Below, one piece after another: positions 37,438 through 47,623 of a DNA stretch of 64,000 nt. The stretch is taken from the NCBI RefSeq assembly GCF_015767675.1, contig NZ_CP065217.1, positions 1,736,001 to 1,800,000 on the forward strand. Direction: 5' to 3'. The notes under the pieces were generated by a model. That model made no database searches. It was not told where the DNA came from and saw only the letters and a list, made by a program, of their open reading frames with translations. The position numbers were made by a program, and so were the translations under genes. Numbering within the stretch: the first letter of the stretch is position 1; the number at the start of each line of letters is the position of its first letter. Source of the DNA: Vibrio navarrensis. GTDB lineage: Bacteria > Pseudomonadota > Gammaproteobacteria > Enterobacterales > Vibrionaceae.

Positions 37438-39025
37438 GTAAACTTTCACCAGCACCGCATTGACAGCAAAAAAAGTGTGATCATTAGCACTGGATCCCAT
37501 TTTGCCTATTGAGTGATCATTCCTAGCGTTCATGCTGACTGCATGACTAAGAAAAAATCAAAATTCTCATCCTCACCACCTATTGCCTCAGACATTAACG
37601 AAGCGAATGCGTTGATATCCGAGTTATGGGAACAGTTGCGCCATTACGAAGATAGGCTAAAAACCAGCAGCGCTAATTCCTCTAAATCACCATCATCCGA
37701 TGGACCCAAAGAGCGGGCTGAACGAAAAAAGCTCAAAGCTCTAGTGGTCGCCATCCGAGAGGAGCTAAACAGGGTCACGAAGGGCATAAACGACAACTCT
37801 CAGAACTAAAAGGATCCGATACGGTTGTTGATTGTTACCCCGAAAGCACATGCCCTTGCTGCGGTGACGCTGACCTCAAAATGAGTGACAAACCATTTTA
37901 TCGCCACCAAGTTCATGAAATCCCAGCGCCACGTATCGACATTACCGAATATCGGCTCTATTCAGGTAAATGCGTGCAATGTGGGGAGGCCGTGAAAGCC
38001 CAGAAACCTAGCGATATCCCTCAAGGGATAATGGGGCCAAACCTAATGAGCCAAATCGCCATACTGGCTGGTCAATATCATCTCAGTGTCCGAAAAATAC
38101 GCTCACTACTGCAAGAGCAGTTTGGTACCACTTTCTCAGTGGGTGCCATAAGTGAAGCGCAAAGCCGCATTGCTTCTATGCTGACGCCACTGCATCAAGC
38201 TATCAAAACCAACATACAATCTGCGCCACTGGTCCATGTAGATGAAACGTCGCACTCTAGAAATGATGAGAAGCGTTTGCGTTGGTGCTGGCTAGTGGCA
38301 AGCGAGGATTTAGTCTATGAAAAAATCCTTTACTCTCGTTCAATGCATTCAGCAAAAACGGTATTGGACTCAGACTATTGTGGCATTGTGGTCAGTGACC
38401 AATATAGCGGTTACAACTGGCTTTCTCCGGACAGACACCAACTCTGTTGGGCGCATGTCATTCGCAATCTACAACAAATTGCCGATTACACAGGCAAAGG
38501 GCACACCGCAAAAATAGGTCAGCGCCTTGTACTGCTGAGCAAATTAGTCTTTCGAACTCGGCACCGCTGGGAATCTAGCCAAATCGATGACGCTCTCTAC
38601 CTAAATCGATTGAATCGCATACGTTGTCGTTTTAATCATTGGCTGGAAAAAGGGGCAACACAAATCCCAATTCAATGCTATCAAGGACGGTGTCGAAAGC
38701 TTAAAGAGCATAGCCAAAGTTTATGGCTGTTCTTAACCAACCCTAAAATCCCTCTTACCAACAACGAAGCAGAGCGACGATTGCGCGGCTTCGTCATTCA
38801 GAGAAAAATCAGCTACGGTACCACCTCGGACGCAGGCGATAAGTTCCGAGACCGTCTACACTCGCTAATCGAAACGTGTAAAAAGCGAAAAATATCGTCA
38901 CTTGATACGCTTTCACGCATAGCCAACGCGGTGGTTCGTCAGCAGCCATACCCAAATGTGTTCGACCTTAAGCACACGAGTTTTTATCTAAATACCTAGT
39001 CAACATGCTACTGGTGAACGCTTAC
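37438..39025 (+). mobile_element. IS66-like element with one transposase (1588 bp)
   Basis: Ends GTAAACTTTCACCAGCACCGC at left and the complement of …GGTGAACGCTTAC at right match over ~27 bp with several changes. No target duplication (left flank caagtcat, right flank catttacc). It contains a single frameshifted transposase gene. Confidence 0.78.
37543..38999 (+). pseudogene. IS66-type transposase with a frameshift
   Basis: The first frame (MTKKKSKFSSS… to 37809) breaks inside the conserved GGQPGHKR-like motif; the second frame resumes GHKRQLSELKGSDTVVDCYPESTCPCCGDADLK and continues to 38999. Core motifs are good: VHVDETSHSR, VVSDQYSGYNWL, LCWAHVIRNLQQIAD and LTNNEAERRLRGFVIQRKISYG. One base change is enough to explain the break near 37780. 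Likely inactive. Confidence 0.85.
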
Positions 39026-41498
39026 CATTTACCTTCTTATTATTTATATTATTATCTGTTTTTTCTGCTGCCGCTTTTTCTGCCGCGACTTCTGCTTCAA
39101 CTCTAGCTCTTTCTCTTCTCTTGTTATCAACAAGAACGAACTGCGCTTGAATTTCGTCTATTGCATTGCTTTCAAACAAAGCTGACTTGGCAAGCTTGTG
39201 CAACGTGTAGATTTTACCGTTTGTGGTGTTACCTCTTCTATTTCTCTTCTCTACAAATCCAAGTGCAGTCATGATTTCTTTAAGTGCTCTTGATGCTGCC
39301 TTCTTACCTTTTGTGTCTGAGCGCTTCTTACCAGCTTTTAGTTCAGATAGTCCTGCTGCGTTAAAAGTTGATCTACGCTGTACGATATGGTTGTAAACTG
39401 CTGAAGTGTCTTCAACTACTATTTCAGTGTCTACGTTAAGATCTTTAACTCCAAGCGCATCAGCCAGTACCTTCATTGCTTTTGCCTCTTTTGAATTAGT
39501 GCCTCCGTTCAGAAGGTTGCCCTTCAGCGCTTTCAGGAAATCTTTTTTGAAAACCTTATTAAAATCATACACATCCTCATCAACACGCTCAGTGCTAATG
39601 CACAGTCTTTGTGCTATCTCGTACTTCTTAACTGCGTAGCTTTCATCTGTTGTCAGTTCTTCTTTTTCTTTTAGTTCTGCAATTGATACATTGTTGAGAT
39701 TAAGCGCTTCAGTAGTAGCTTTCATCTCTGACTTTTCGAAAGCTTCTTTTGAAACTTTATCTACCTTCGAAGCAGCTTTAATCTCTTCAAAATCAACATC
39801 AACACGCTCAATATTAAAACCAAGTAGCTGTAGTGTTTTAGCTAGTGTAAATCGAAGATTACTTTTAAGTAGCTCGTCTCGAACCAAAAACTCAGCTTCT
39901 AATTCGCTAGTGATATTGCCTTTGATCACATCAGCACGATAATCAGTGTAAGCAGCAGCTTGTGAGAATGTTGGTACAGCAAAAGTCAACCTGATTGCTG
40001 TTCTAAGTCTTCTTGCTAATTGCACCAGCGCTGCTGGCTGAAGAACGCGATTACAAAGCACTATGACTTCATCAGCATGATTTGCAGTAATGCTGAAACC
40101 TTCTTTTAGGCATGGCGATACGATAACAGTGCGGTATTTAGCGATTTCTTTGTTCGGATCCTTAAGAAATGCTCGCTGTTCTTTTCCTCCCTTATTTTCG
40201 CTGTGTACGACCAGGATTCCCGCTTTTAGCGCTTTATTGTAGTCAACCTTGCCTTTCGAGTTTGTGTAGCCAGAAGTCTCAACAAGGCGGTCGATTTCGC
40301 TTTTTCTGTCGCAAGCGATGAACATCGGATTTTTGCTAAGTAGCTTTTTAGCTATTAGCTCTTGATTCATCATCTCGATGCTTTCGACAGTAGTAGCGAT
40401 ATCTCTGTATACGTTTTTACGCATGTTCACAGTTTTGACTTTGCGACCAAAAGCTTTTGCATACCTCACAGAAATCGCGTCAGTAGCATCAGCGTCCATG
40501 AAGATTAGTTTCTTGTTGCTTCTTATAGCTTGAGCCAGTTCTGCTCTAATCGTTCTTTTAGCCAGCTCGCTGATATAGTCAGATCGCGGATCGAAGATGG
40601 ACTGTAAAACTTTCTCGCACTCATCAATGATGATTGTGTCCGCTTCTTTTACTGTCTCTGCTGTAAAAGCATTGGTAAGAGAGTTGACCGTAGCACTCAA
40701 GTGACTCGCATTTTCAATGACATGCATTTGTTCATCATAGAACGCTGAAGCAACATTTGATGGTGTGTGCTGCTTAACCACAGCGATAAGACCAGTTATA
40801 GTAGCTGTCTTGCGTCCCTTCTGTGCTTCTCTTTCAATGAGAGCTTTTGCAAACTCAGTTTTGCACGTACCTGTTGGAGAGCGTAGAACTACTACGTTAC
40901 GTTCGTTCTGAGCGAAAACTTCCATCTCCATGTCGTGCAGTGTGAATGTGTTATAGTCAGCAGTAAGAGTGACAGATTTGATAATCTCTTCCATTAAGTC
41001 TGAATGAGATTCTTCGTAGATGGCTTCTGCTTTTTCTATGCTAACGCCAGTCCATTCCATCAAGCTTTTCACTGCTTCTTCATCTGATGAGATAACCGAA
41101 GGAACTAGAGATTTGACAGACTTGGCGCTCTCTCTGAGAAGCACCTCAGAGTTGAAAAGGCTAAAAGCTTCGCAAACATATTTAGCAAAACTTACATCGC
41201 TATTACCAGTGCTGATTCTCGTGTCAGTGCTTATGTCGTGCATATTTAGCTTATGCTTAATCGCAGTAAGAGCAATGCTTGATGCATACTTAGCTTTGAA
41301 GTCGAAATAAATAGCTGTAATTACCTTATCTTTAGCTTCATGCTTTCTGATAGTTAAAACAAGATGGTTTTGAGTTGTAACTACTATTCTGTCTGTAGAA
41401 TTGAATTCTTCTGCTTTGGTTAGAATTGTTTCATCATCTGATAATATGAAGAGTTGAGTGTCTACTGCACTTTCTCCCTTTATGCAACTGTACGTCAT
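39000..41498 (-). CDS. Large helicase-like plasmid replication protein
   Basis: 832 residues. After an N-terminal ~195 residues of unknown fold there is a superfamily-2-type helicase core: VVVLRSPTGTCKTEFAKAL (Walker A with Cys), TIIIDECEKVLQS (DEC box), KKLIFMDADATDA, PMFIACDRKSEIDRLV, TVIVSPCLKEGFSI and VLQPAALVQLARRLR (motif VI-like). This resembles origin-binding/CyRepA1-type replication proteins. The last 250 residues are charged. The final ~8 residues (KRSPVAC) are encoded inside the IS66-like end, so the natural C-terminus has been replaced. Repeats at 41.7-42.6 kb lie upstream, as for an origin. Replication role is an inference from fold and context. Confidence 0.7.
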   Translation of the reverse strand: MTYSCIKGESAVDTQLFILSDDETILTKAEEFNSTDRIVVTTQNHLVLTIRKHEAKDKVITAIYFDFKAKYASSIALTAIKHKLNMHDISTDTRISTGNSDVSFAKYVCEAFSLFNSEVLLRESAKSVKSLVPSVISSDEEAVKSLMEWTGVSIEKAEAIYEESHSDLMEEIIKSVTLTADYNTFTLHDMEMEVFAQNERNVVVLRSPTGTCKTEFAKALIEREAQKGRKTATITGLIAVVKQHTPSNVASAFYDEQMHVIENASHLSATVNSLTNAFTAETVKEADTIIIDECEKVLQSIFDPRSDYISELAKRTIRAELAQAIRSNKKLIFMDADATDAISVRYAKAFGRKVKTVNMRKNVYRDIATTVESIEMMNQELIAKKLLSKNPMFIACDRKSEIDRLVETSGYTNSKGKVDYNKALKAGILVVHSENKGGKEQRAFLKDPNKEIAKYRTVIVSPCLKEGFSITANHADEVIVLCNRVLQPAALVQLARRLRTAIRLTFAVPTFSQAAAYTDYRADVIKGNITSELEAEFLVRDELLKSNLRFTLAKTLQLLGFNIERVDVDFEEIKAASKVDKVSKEAFEKSEMKATTEALNLNNVSIAELKEKEELTTDESYAVKKYEIAQRLCISTERVDEDVYDFNKVFKKDFLKALKGNLLNGGTNSKEAKAMKVLADALGVKDLNVDTEIVVEDTSAVYNHIVQRRSTFNAAGLSELKAGKKRSDTKGKKAASRALKEIMTALGFVEKRNRRGNTTNGKIYTLHKLAKSALFESNAIDEIQAQFVLVDNKRRERARVEAEVAAEKAAAEKTDNNINNKKVNGKRSPVAC

Positions 41499-41678
41499 TT
41501 TAAAAACTGCCTTTCCCTCTACGGGGTTATAATTATATTTATACTTTACCCTTTCAGTATAAGTGAATTATTTTCACTTTACAAGTTATAATCTTATAAA
41601 TTAACTGTTTTTATTAATATAGCAATCAAGGGTTAATTGATTATCCTTGTATTATACATGAGTACTTGGTTTTATTTT
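41499..41678. other. AT-rich upstream region of the replication gene
   Basis: Contains short palindromic and TATAAT-like stretches (e.g. around 41525-41600), plausible promoter for the minus-strand gene. Confidence 0.4.
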
Positions 41679-41789
41679 ATGCAAAATGCTTCGCATGTTT
41701 GCTTGCTCTATATATTCCTATTTGTTGCCTGCTTTTTTATTCACAGCAATGCATGGACTATGTATGTGGACTTATATATAAAAAAGTAA
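41679..41789 (+). CDS. Short hydrophobic ORF in repeat unit 1 (36 residues)
   Basis: Begins MQNASHVCLLYIFLFVACFF and ends YVDLYIKK. It has a partner in repeat unit 2 (42185-42292) with the same start MQNAS and the same end VDLYIK, at equal spacing, even though the DNA between carries offsetting indels. One hydrophobic span. No good ribosome site. Candidate small (toxin-like) membrane peptide; function not known. Confidence 0.35.
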   Translation: MQNASHVCLLYIFLFVACFFIHSNAWTMYVDLYIKK

Positions 41790-41837
41790 AAGATAGTCCA
41801 CGCCCAAACCCTTACCCAAAAAGACCTCAAGGCAGAT
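41679..41837 (+). repeat. Long direct repeat, unit 1
   Basis: ~160 bp, matching 42185-42345 at most positions: begins atgcaaaatgcttcg, includes the inverted repeat ggactat … atagtcc, ends tcaaggcagatt. Confidence 0.85.
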
Positions 41838-42184
41838 TCACTTTCACAACCACCAAAGAGAACCCCTCTCAAACCCAAAGGTTAATCTATGCATAAAAAT
41901 CGATTGAAAACTCACATGACATGAAAGGTAAACTATTAGTACAAATGCGCACTGGGAGTATGATTATAAAAACCATCAGTAGAGTTATCGTCTCCAGTAA
42001 TATTTTCCTTCATTATATTTCTTATTTGCACTGTGAGTGAAGGTGGTTCAATTTTCGGTTAACCATAACAAGAAGGTTCTAGATTATAAACATTAGCAAT
42101 GTAAATAAATTTACCCAAAAGGTTTATATAATAAAATCAGTTTTAAATATTATATTTACCACAGGCGGCTTTGATTATTTTTAA

Positions 42185-42292
42185 ATGCAAAATGCTTCGT
42201 ATGTTTGCTTGTTCTATCTGCTCTTACCTGCTGGGTGTTTTTTATTCACACTAAACTATGGACTATGTAGTGTTGATTTATATATAAAATAA
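42185..42292 (+). CDS. Short hydrophobic ORF in repeat unit 2 (35 residues)
   Basis: Begins MQNASYVCLFYLLLPAGCFL and ends CSVDLYIK. Paralogue of the ORF at 41679. The 12-bp inverted repeat covers its 3' end. Same caution applies. Confidence 0.35.
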   Translation: MQNASYVCLFYLLLPAGCFLFTLNYGLCSVDLYIK

Positions 42293-42345
42293 GTAAAACA
42301 TAGTCCATACCTAAGCCCTTTACCCATAAGGCTTCAAGGCAAATT
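42185..42345 (+). repeat. Long direct repeat, unit 2
   Basis: Copy of 41679-41837. Here the inverted repeat is perfect over 12 bp: TATGGACTATGT … ACATAGTCCATA. Region 41838-42184 between the units is AT-rich without a gene. Confidence 0.85.
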
Positions 42346-42442
42346 AGAACTTTAAAATAAATAAAAGCCAGCCTCTAAACTTAGAGAAATTAAATATTCA
42401 CAAATAACGAATAACCAAGCAAAAAGTGGACAAGCTAGGAAA

Positions 42443-42463
42443 GTTAACTGCAAAGCAGTTAAC
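42443..42463. promoter_or_regulatory. Perfect 9-bp palindrome
   Basis: GTTAACTGC aaa GCAGTTAAC, between the long repeats and the iteron-like repeats. Confidence 0.5.
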
Positions 42464-42544
42464 ACTTCTGTTCCTCAGCTCTCTCCGCCTCTTCAATCGA
42501 ACTGGGAAGGAATTCTTCCTTGTTGAAAGAACCTGTGTCACATA

Positions 42545-42624
42545 TGGAATTCACGTTTGACACATGGAATTCACGTTTGACACATGGAATTCACGTTTGA
42601 CACATGGAATTCACGTTTGACACA
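42545..42624. repeat. Four perfect 20-bp iteron-like repeats
   Basis: Unit tggaattcacgtttgacaca at 42545, 42565, 42585 and 42605. Tandem, head-to-tail, close to two helical turns each. With the replication gene 1.1 kb away this could be part of an origin or a partition/regulatory site. Confidence 0.9.
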
Positions 42625-42718
42625 AGGAAAAATTCTAATAGTTAAGATACGGGCATATATTTGGTCTCTTATTGATGGAGCACAATAGGCAATACTGGTT
42701 ACTGAGTGTTGTCCATAA

Positions 42719-42776
42719 GTGCAACTCTCACTGCATACGACTCAAGCCTCAGCTAAGGAGTATTACGTTACTTGCG
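42719..42776 (-). mobile_element. Group II intron scrap (3' region)
   Basis: agtgcaactctcactgcatac… to …gtattacgttac closely matches 18918-18972, the domain V/3' region of intron copy 2, on the same strand. Only this piece remains, ~45 bp from the distal end of the CRISPR array. Confidence 0.8.
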
Positions 42777-42820
42777 GCAGGCACCATTATCAGAGCTGTG
42801 TATGAGATAGAGATTGTCTG

Positions 42821-44558
42821 GTTTCAACCACGCGCCTGCGGGAGGCGCGACGTTATTTGGCCCTTCTGTGCCTCAGATGGTAGGGTTTCAATCCACGCGC
42901 CTGCGGGAGGCGCGACGTAGGATACTTCCGTCAATTAAACATGTGAATTGTTTCAATCCACGCGCCTGCGGGAGGCGCGACAATTTCTCTCTCAGTGCTT
43001 CGATGATGTAAGCCGTTTCAATCCACGCGCCTGCGGGAGGCGCGACGAGTTAAACAAGCTCGCTGTAGAAATGGCGGGCGTGTTTCAATCCACGCGCCTG
43101 CAGGAGGCGCGACGACGTCGTAGCAGCCAGCATCGGCTAACAGCTCTAGTTTCAATCCACGCGCCTGCGGGAGGCGCGACTTTTTAGGCTATCAATTTCA
43201 GCTGACCAACTTGGGTTTCAATCCACGCGCCTGCGGGAGGCGCGACAAATGTGTTTCCGGTCAATTTTCACATGTTACCGGTTTCAATCCACGCGCCTGC
43301 GGGAGGCGCGACGTTCAGCAGCTTGAGGCCATTCTTGCGGACGCTGTTTCAATCCACGCGCCTGCGGGAGGCGCGACTCCACCCATTCCCATGTGTTGCC
43401 TACCCAGTCGGTTTCAATCCACGCGCCTGCGGGAGGCGCGACTTTTGATCTCATAGAGGATTACCCAAAAATTGAAGTTTCAATCCACGCGCCTGCGGGA
43501 GGCGCGACAGCCAACACGGACCCCATAACGGATATAAGGGGGTTTCAATCCACGCGCCTGCGGGAGGCGCGACCACAAGGCAAGCGCCTTAGCTCTTTAA
43601 CAACATGTTTCAATCCACGCGCCTGCGGGAGGCGCGACGCCAGTCTAGGTCGTCGCCCTTATTACGCATTAGGTTTCAATCCACGCGCCTGCGGGAGGCG
43701 CGACTAATGGGCTAGTAACATCTTTTGAGCTTTTTGACGTTTCAATCCACGCGCCTGCGGGAGGCGCGACTGACCAGTCACATTTTGGTCGATTATTGAA
43801 TCAAGTTTCAATCCACGCGCCTGCGGGAGGCGCGACCAAATTCAGTTCAGTTATACGCAAATGATGTAAGTTTCAATCCACGCGCCTGCGGGAGGCGCGA
43901 CGTCTCGTTCACCACGCCACATTACAAACAGCGAGTTTCAATCCACGCGCCTGCGGGAGGCGCGACGTCTATATTTACATGACACAGAAGACTTTTCGTT
44001 GTTTCAATCCACGCGCCTGCGGGAGGCGCGACTGTTAAAGTTGCGCCATTGCCAGTTCTTTCGTTTGTTTCAATCCACGCGCCTGCGGGAGGCGCGACCA
44101 GCCAATGCACTGGCATGTCGTCTTTGATAGCGATGTTTCAATCCACGCGCCTGCGGGAGGCGCGACAGAGAGTATTTTGCAATCTGCTTTTCATTCTGCG
44201 TTTCAATCCACGCGCCTGCGGGAGGCGCGACGTGGCTGCTGGCCACCATTGGCTAAGATTGAAAGTTTCAATCCACGCGCCTGCGGGAGGCGCGACCATA
44301 CGTCTTCTAAATTGCGGTTTTTAAAACGTGTTTCAATCCACGCGCCTGCGGGAGGCGCGACTTATTTCGTCTGGGGCATTAAGTAGAGAGTAATCGTTTC
44401 AATCCACGCGCCTGCGGGAGGCGCGACGGCATAGCCTCCACGTCAGGTTAAGGAGCGAGGGTTTCAATCCACGCGCCTGCGGGAGGCGCGACACTCCATC
44501 AAAAGCGTGCTCTCTGTATTCTGTCGGTTTCAATCCACGCGCCTGCGGGAGGCGCGAC
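42821..44558 (-). CRISPR. Type I-C CRISPR array, 27 repeats, 26 spacers
   Basis: Repeat on the transcribed (minus) strand begins GTCGCGCCTCCCGCAGGCGC and ends GTGGATTGAAAC, 32 bp, a typical I-C repeat with a GCGCCT/AGGCGC stem. Spacers are 33-36 bp. The leader-distal repeat (42821-42851) lacks one base, and the repeat at 43082-43113 has one substitution; the rest are identical. Newest spacers are next to the leader at 44559. The proximity of an intact Cas1-Cas2-Cas4 set suggests an active array. Confidence 0.98.
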
Positions 44559-44733
44559 CGCCTCTTCTTAGAGGCACGTACAGACTAACACACTCTATTG
44601 GTTACCGCTAACTTTGCGCGGTAGCACAAAACTACTTTGTGTGAATCTATACAGATAATTATTTCCTATATTTTTAAAGAGCTTATGCAATCGCTAGATC
44701 CCCAGTGTTTTACTGAGAACTCAAGCCTAGCGA
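44559..44733 (-). promoter_or_regulatory. CRISPR leader
   Basis: AT-rich 175 bp between cas2 and the first repeat, containing a TATAAT-like ctataatatta near 44735 and runs of A/T. Expected to hold the array promoter and integration signals. Confidence 0.75.
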
Positions 44734-45027
44734 CTATAATATTAGGGTATCTCTGAATATATCTATGGCTTCTTTCGCACCATGGTGCTCTACTTTGTTT
44801 TGCCAGTTTTTACCGAGCTTATAAAAACGCAAACTGTCTACTTCAGGGTCGTAAATTGACAGCAGCTTATTTTTAAAGCGCAGCCATTGCGCGGCATCTA
44901 TGTCGCATTCAAATACAGAATACTGCACCCTTACTCCATTATCTAAACACACCTTTGCTAATTGTCTGAGGCGTTTTTGACCATCTTCACTGGCAAAGGA
45001 TACATCGTAGGTGACCAATACCATCAT
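44734..45027 (-). CDS. cas2: CRISPR-associated endonuclease Cas2
   Basis: 97 residues. [46 protein letters not shown] shows the ferredoxin-like fold with the conserved Asp in TYDV and the RVQYSVFEC strand. It forms the core of the Cas1-Cas2 integrase that inserts new spacers. Last gene of the cas operon, ten bases after cas1, directly next to the leader. Confidence 0.95.
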   Translation of the reverse strand: MMVLVTYDVSFASEDGQKRLRQLAKVCLDNGVRVQYSVFECDIDAAQWLRFKNKLLSIYDPEVDSLRFYKLGKNWQNKVEHHGAKEAIDIFRDTLIL

Positions 45028-45037
45028 GGCTCGCTCC

Positions 45038-46069
45038 TTATTTTTTGATCACAAATGGCGGATAGTGGGCCAAATCGCCACGCAAGTGACGTGCTAGAAG
45101 CATAGCTTGAACATGCGGTAATAAACCAATTTGCATCTTTTCTTTCAAAAATGGGTGTATAACTTCTTCTTGTTTTTTAGCTTGGTATGCCTGAAAAACT
45201 CGCTTACGCGCGTCGTCTTTTATGGTGACTCCACCGAGACAATCTGCCTCAAAGTCCTTCATGGTAAGGGTGTTATTATTAAAGAGTTTTAAGGCAATAC
45301 TATCGACAATATAAGCTCTAAACTCTTCTAAAAGATCAAGGGCGAGGCTATTTCTGCCAGGCCTTTCTTTGTGTAAAAAACCGACTTGTGGATCTAACCC
45401 TACACCTTGTAATGCGCCACTTATCTCTTGTCCTAACACAGAGTAAAGCAGTGAAATAACCGCGTTAACTGGGTCTTTTGGTGGTCTTCGAGTCCGCCTA
45501 TCAAACAGCCGTCTACTTTCATTGCCTTTAAACATGTCAGCAAACGCGGAAAAGTAATGCGATGCGGCCTCCCCCTCTAGTCCTAAAATGGTGTCGTAGG
45601 CAGTCACGCCTTTGAGTTGCTCTATAATTTGCTTCAAACGCTCAATGCCTTTTTCTAACTGTGGTGTACTGCTGTGATTGCGTCTAAAGCGTAAAAGCAA
45701 CATACGAGATGAACGTATTTTTGCGGCGACAATGTTTCTGGCAAGTTCATTTGCAGCCTGCTCCTTAACACTAAACTGCTGCCTACGCAGCAATACATTC
45801 CCCGTTTGTTTACCAACAACATTAGCTAGAAAACGACCATGCATATCAAAGAAAGCAAGATGAGTACCGTTTTCACCACAAAAGCCAAGTAACTGCGGCG
45901 AAACCATAATATTGCCAAAACAAAATATACTGCCAATCGAATGGATGGGAAGTTGCATCAGTTTTTGTTTTTCACCATCCACTTTCTGTTCAATGAGTAA
46001 GGTCTCGCGTTGCTTATGCAAGTAGACACCTTCTTTGGTGATATAAAGTGAGTTTTGCAGTTTTTTCAT
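45038..46069 (-). CDS. cas1: CRISPR integrase Cas1 (type I-C)
   Basis: 343 residues. Metal-binding active-site segments are present: [13 protein letters not shown] (Glu), [27 protein letters not shown] (His and Asp/Glu). The N-terminal beta domain begins [25 protein letters not shown]. Catalyses spacer integration at the leader end with Cas2. The start overlaps the cas4 stop by four bases. Usual I-C length. Confidence 0.96.
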   Translation of the reverse strand: MKKLQNSLYITKEGVYLHKQRETLLIEQKVDGEKQKLMQLPIHSIGSIFCFGNIMVSPQLLGFCGENGTHLAFFDMHGRFLANVVGKQTGNVLLRRQQFSVKEQAANELARNIVAAKIRSSRMLLLRFRRNHSSTPQLEKGIERLKQIIEQLKGVTAYDTILGLEGEAASHYFSAFADMFKGNESRRLFDRRTRRPPKDPVNAVISLLYSVLGQEISGALQGVGLDPQVGFLHKERPGRNSLALDLLEEFRAYIVDSIALKLFNNNTLTMKDFEADCLGGVTIKDDARKRVFQAYQAKKQEEVIHPFLKEKMQIGLLPHVQAMLLARHLRGDLAHYPPFVIKK

Positions 46070-46689
46070 TCCGCCTCCGTGTTAAACAATGCCGCTACGT
46101 AACCGCTTGAACCATCATTCTGGGTTAAATCTGGCTGACATATTTCAATCAGAGAGCATGCCTTACAGTGTTTACCTTTGGTTGGCGGAGGCGTTTTTCC
46201 GTTTGCAAACAGCTGTTGCACTTGCGCAATTAGGGCTTTTGTTTGCGTGCGCAGTGGGTTATCGAATTCAACCTCAATGCGTTTGCGTGTTTGCCAATAC
46301 CAAAGGGCGCCATTTGCGACCTCAACGGATAACATTTCTTCAATACATAAGGCTTGCGCACACAGTTGTACTTTGTCGATATCACTGGCTTTGGGTTTGC
46401 CTCGTTTGTACTCAACGGGGACGAATTGGTTGCTGAGCTTATGGTACTCTAATAAGTCTAATTTTCCTGTAATGCCTAATTGTGGCGCAGTAACGACCAC
46501 GCCACGTTCAAAACGCACACCTTTACGGGTTTCTGGTTCACCACTATCAACTCGTTCATGTAACTGCCGCCCGTGTGCCGTGAGGTAGTTTTCTTGCCAC
46601 ACTTGCTCTAGGTGGATCAGCGCACATTGGCGCTGACAAAAGGCAAAGTGTTGTAGAGCGGAGATGTTGATTAGCTGCTGTTCTTCCAT
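46066..46689 (-). CDS. cas4: CRISPR-associated exonuclease Cas4
   Basis: 207 residues from MEEQQLINISALQHFAFCQRQCALIH (ATG at 46687-46689, GGAG upstream; an in-frame ATG at 46722 would add eleven). Iron-sulfur cysteines: CQRQC near the start and the GKHCKACSLIEICQP cluster at the end. RecB-like nuclease motifs: GKLDLLEYHKL and FVPVEYKRGKPK. In I-C systems it trims prespacers and selects the PAM together with Cas1-Cas2. Confidence 0.93.
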   Translation of the reverse strand: MEEQQLINISALQHFAFCQRQCALIHLEQVWQENYLTAHGRQLHERVDSGEPETRKGVRFERGVVVTAPQLGITGKLDLLEYHKLSNQFVPVEYKRGKPKASDIDKVQLCAQALCIEEMLSVEVANGALWYWQTRKRIEVEFDNPLRTQTKALIAQVQQLFANGKTPPPTKGKHCKACSLIEICQPDLTQNDGSSGYVAALFNTEAE

Positions 46690-46753
46690 GAAATGAACAC
46701 TCCAGATAAGAGTAAAATCCATAATTCATAGATCTTACTCTCTGATTAACCAC

Positions 46754-47623
46754 CTAGAAATATTGTTTGGCTTCAACGCCCAAAGCATCCAACCCCTCTG
46801 CATTAAAATTGATTTTGTAATCAGAAAATGCAGCGGCAGGCGTGCCTTCTTCGCCATTGATTCTTTCAACTGTAACGCGTTCAAACAATTTATGTGCAGG
46901 GGCATTACCTAAAGCGTTTTCATGCTTAAACACAATTAAACTACGTCCGACCATTTCTCCTCTGGCTGCGGAGTGATCATGCTCAAACATCATTTCCAAA
47001 GCTTTCCACACTTTCTCTAAATCTCCTTCAGAGAAGCCTGTTTTCTCAGCTAATTTAGCGGAAACAAAGCCATGTACGCGATAAAGTCCATATGGAACGA
47101 TGTGCTTTCGGCCCATAGTGCGTTCTTTTTCCAAATCCTTTTCGTTGGTGACAGCCATACGTGTGATTGAGATTTCTAGTGGAATAATCGGATCGATGGA
47201 CTTAGCAAACGCCAACTGTAATGGTCCGCGAACTTGACCAGAGTTGACTTCCGTGGTCATTACCGCGCCAAAGGCACGGACATCAAAGAAGTTAGCACAC
47301 ATCCAAGCCGTTAGTTCTTTTGCCTTAGCTTGATCTTTGGGCAATTTTTTTGACTCAGGTTTAATTTCCAGCGCATCATACGCTTTTTGATTTTGTTGAT
47401 TTAAAACACTCTTTTCCTGCACGTAAATGTCATAACCTGGTGAGTTTTCTTCAGTGAGCTGAATATAGTTTCTTATCTTGCGTTTAAGGCTTACATCGGT
47501 CACTAAACCTTTACTCGATTCAGGATCAAGACGCGGCATATTCCCCGCATCAGGATCTCCATTCGGGTTACCATTTGTTACATCAAAAAAGTAAACAAAT
47601 TCACAGCGGTTTTGGATGGTCAT
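46754..47623 (-). CDS. cas7: Cascade backbone protein Cas7 (type I-C, Csd2)
   Basis: 289 residues. Begins [50 protein letters not shown], the classic Csd2 signature ([12 protein letters not shown]…), with RAFGAVMT and [16 protein letters not shown] further on. Several copies coat the spacer part of crRNA in the I-C Cascade. Overlaps the cas8 stop by one base. Confidence 0.96.
   Translation of the reverse strand: MTIQNRCEFVYFFDVTNGNPNGDPDAGNMPRLDPESSKGLVTDVSLKRKIRNYIQLTEENSPGYDIYVQEKSVLNQQNQKAYDALEIKPESKKLPKDQAKAKELTAWMCANFFDVRAFGAVMTTEVNSGQVRGPLQLAFAKSIDPIIPLEISITRMAVTNEKDLEKERTMGRKHIVPYGLYRVHGFVSAKLAEKTGFSEGDLEKVWKALEMMFEHDHSAARGEMVGRSLIVFKHENALGNAPAHKLFERVTVERINGEEGTPAAAFSDYKINFNAEGLDALGVEAKQYF

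Noticed and set aside
37438..39025. Compound transposon formed with the IS66 element at 24393
   Set aside because: The two IS66-type elements differ in gene content and sequence, and the second has no target duplication.
42814..44386. Several open frames rich in FNPRACGRRD / STRLREAR / IHAPAGGAT
   Set aside because: They are translations of the CRISPR repeat in different frames, not proteins.
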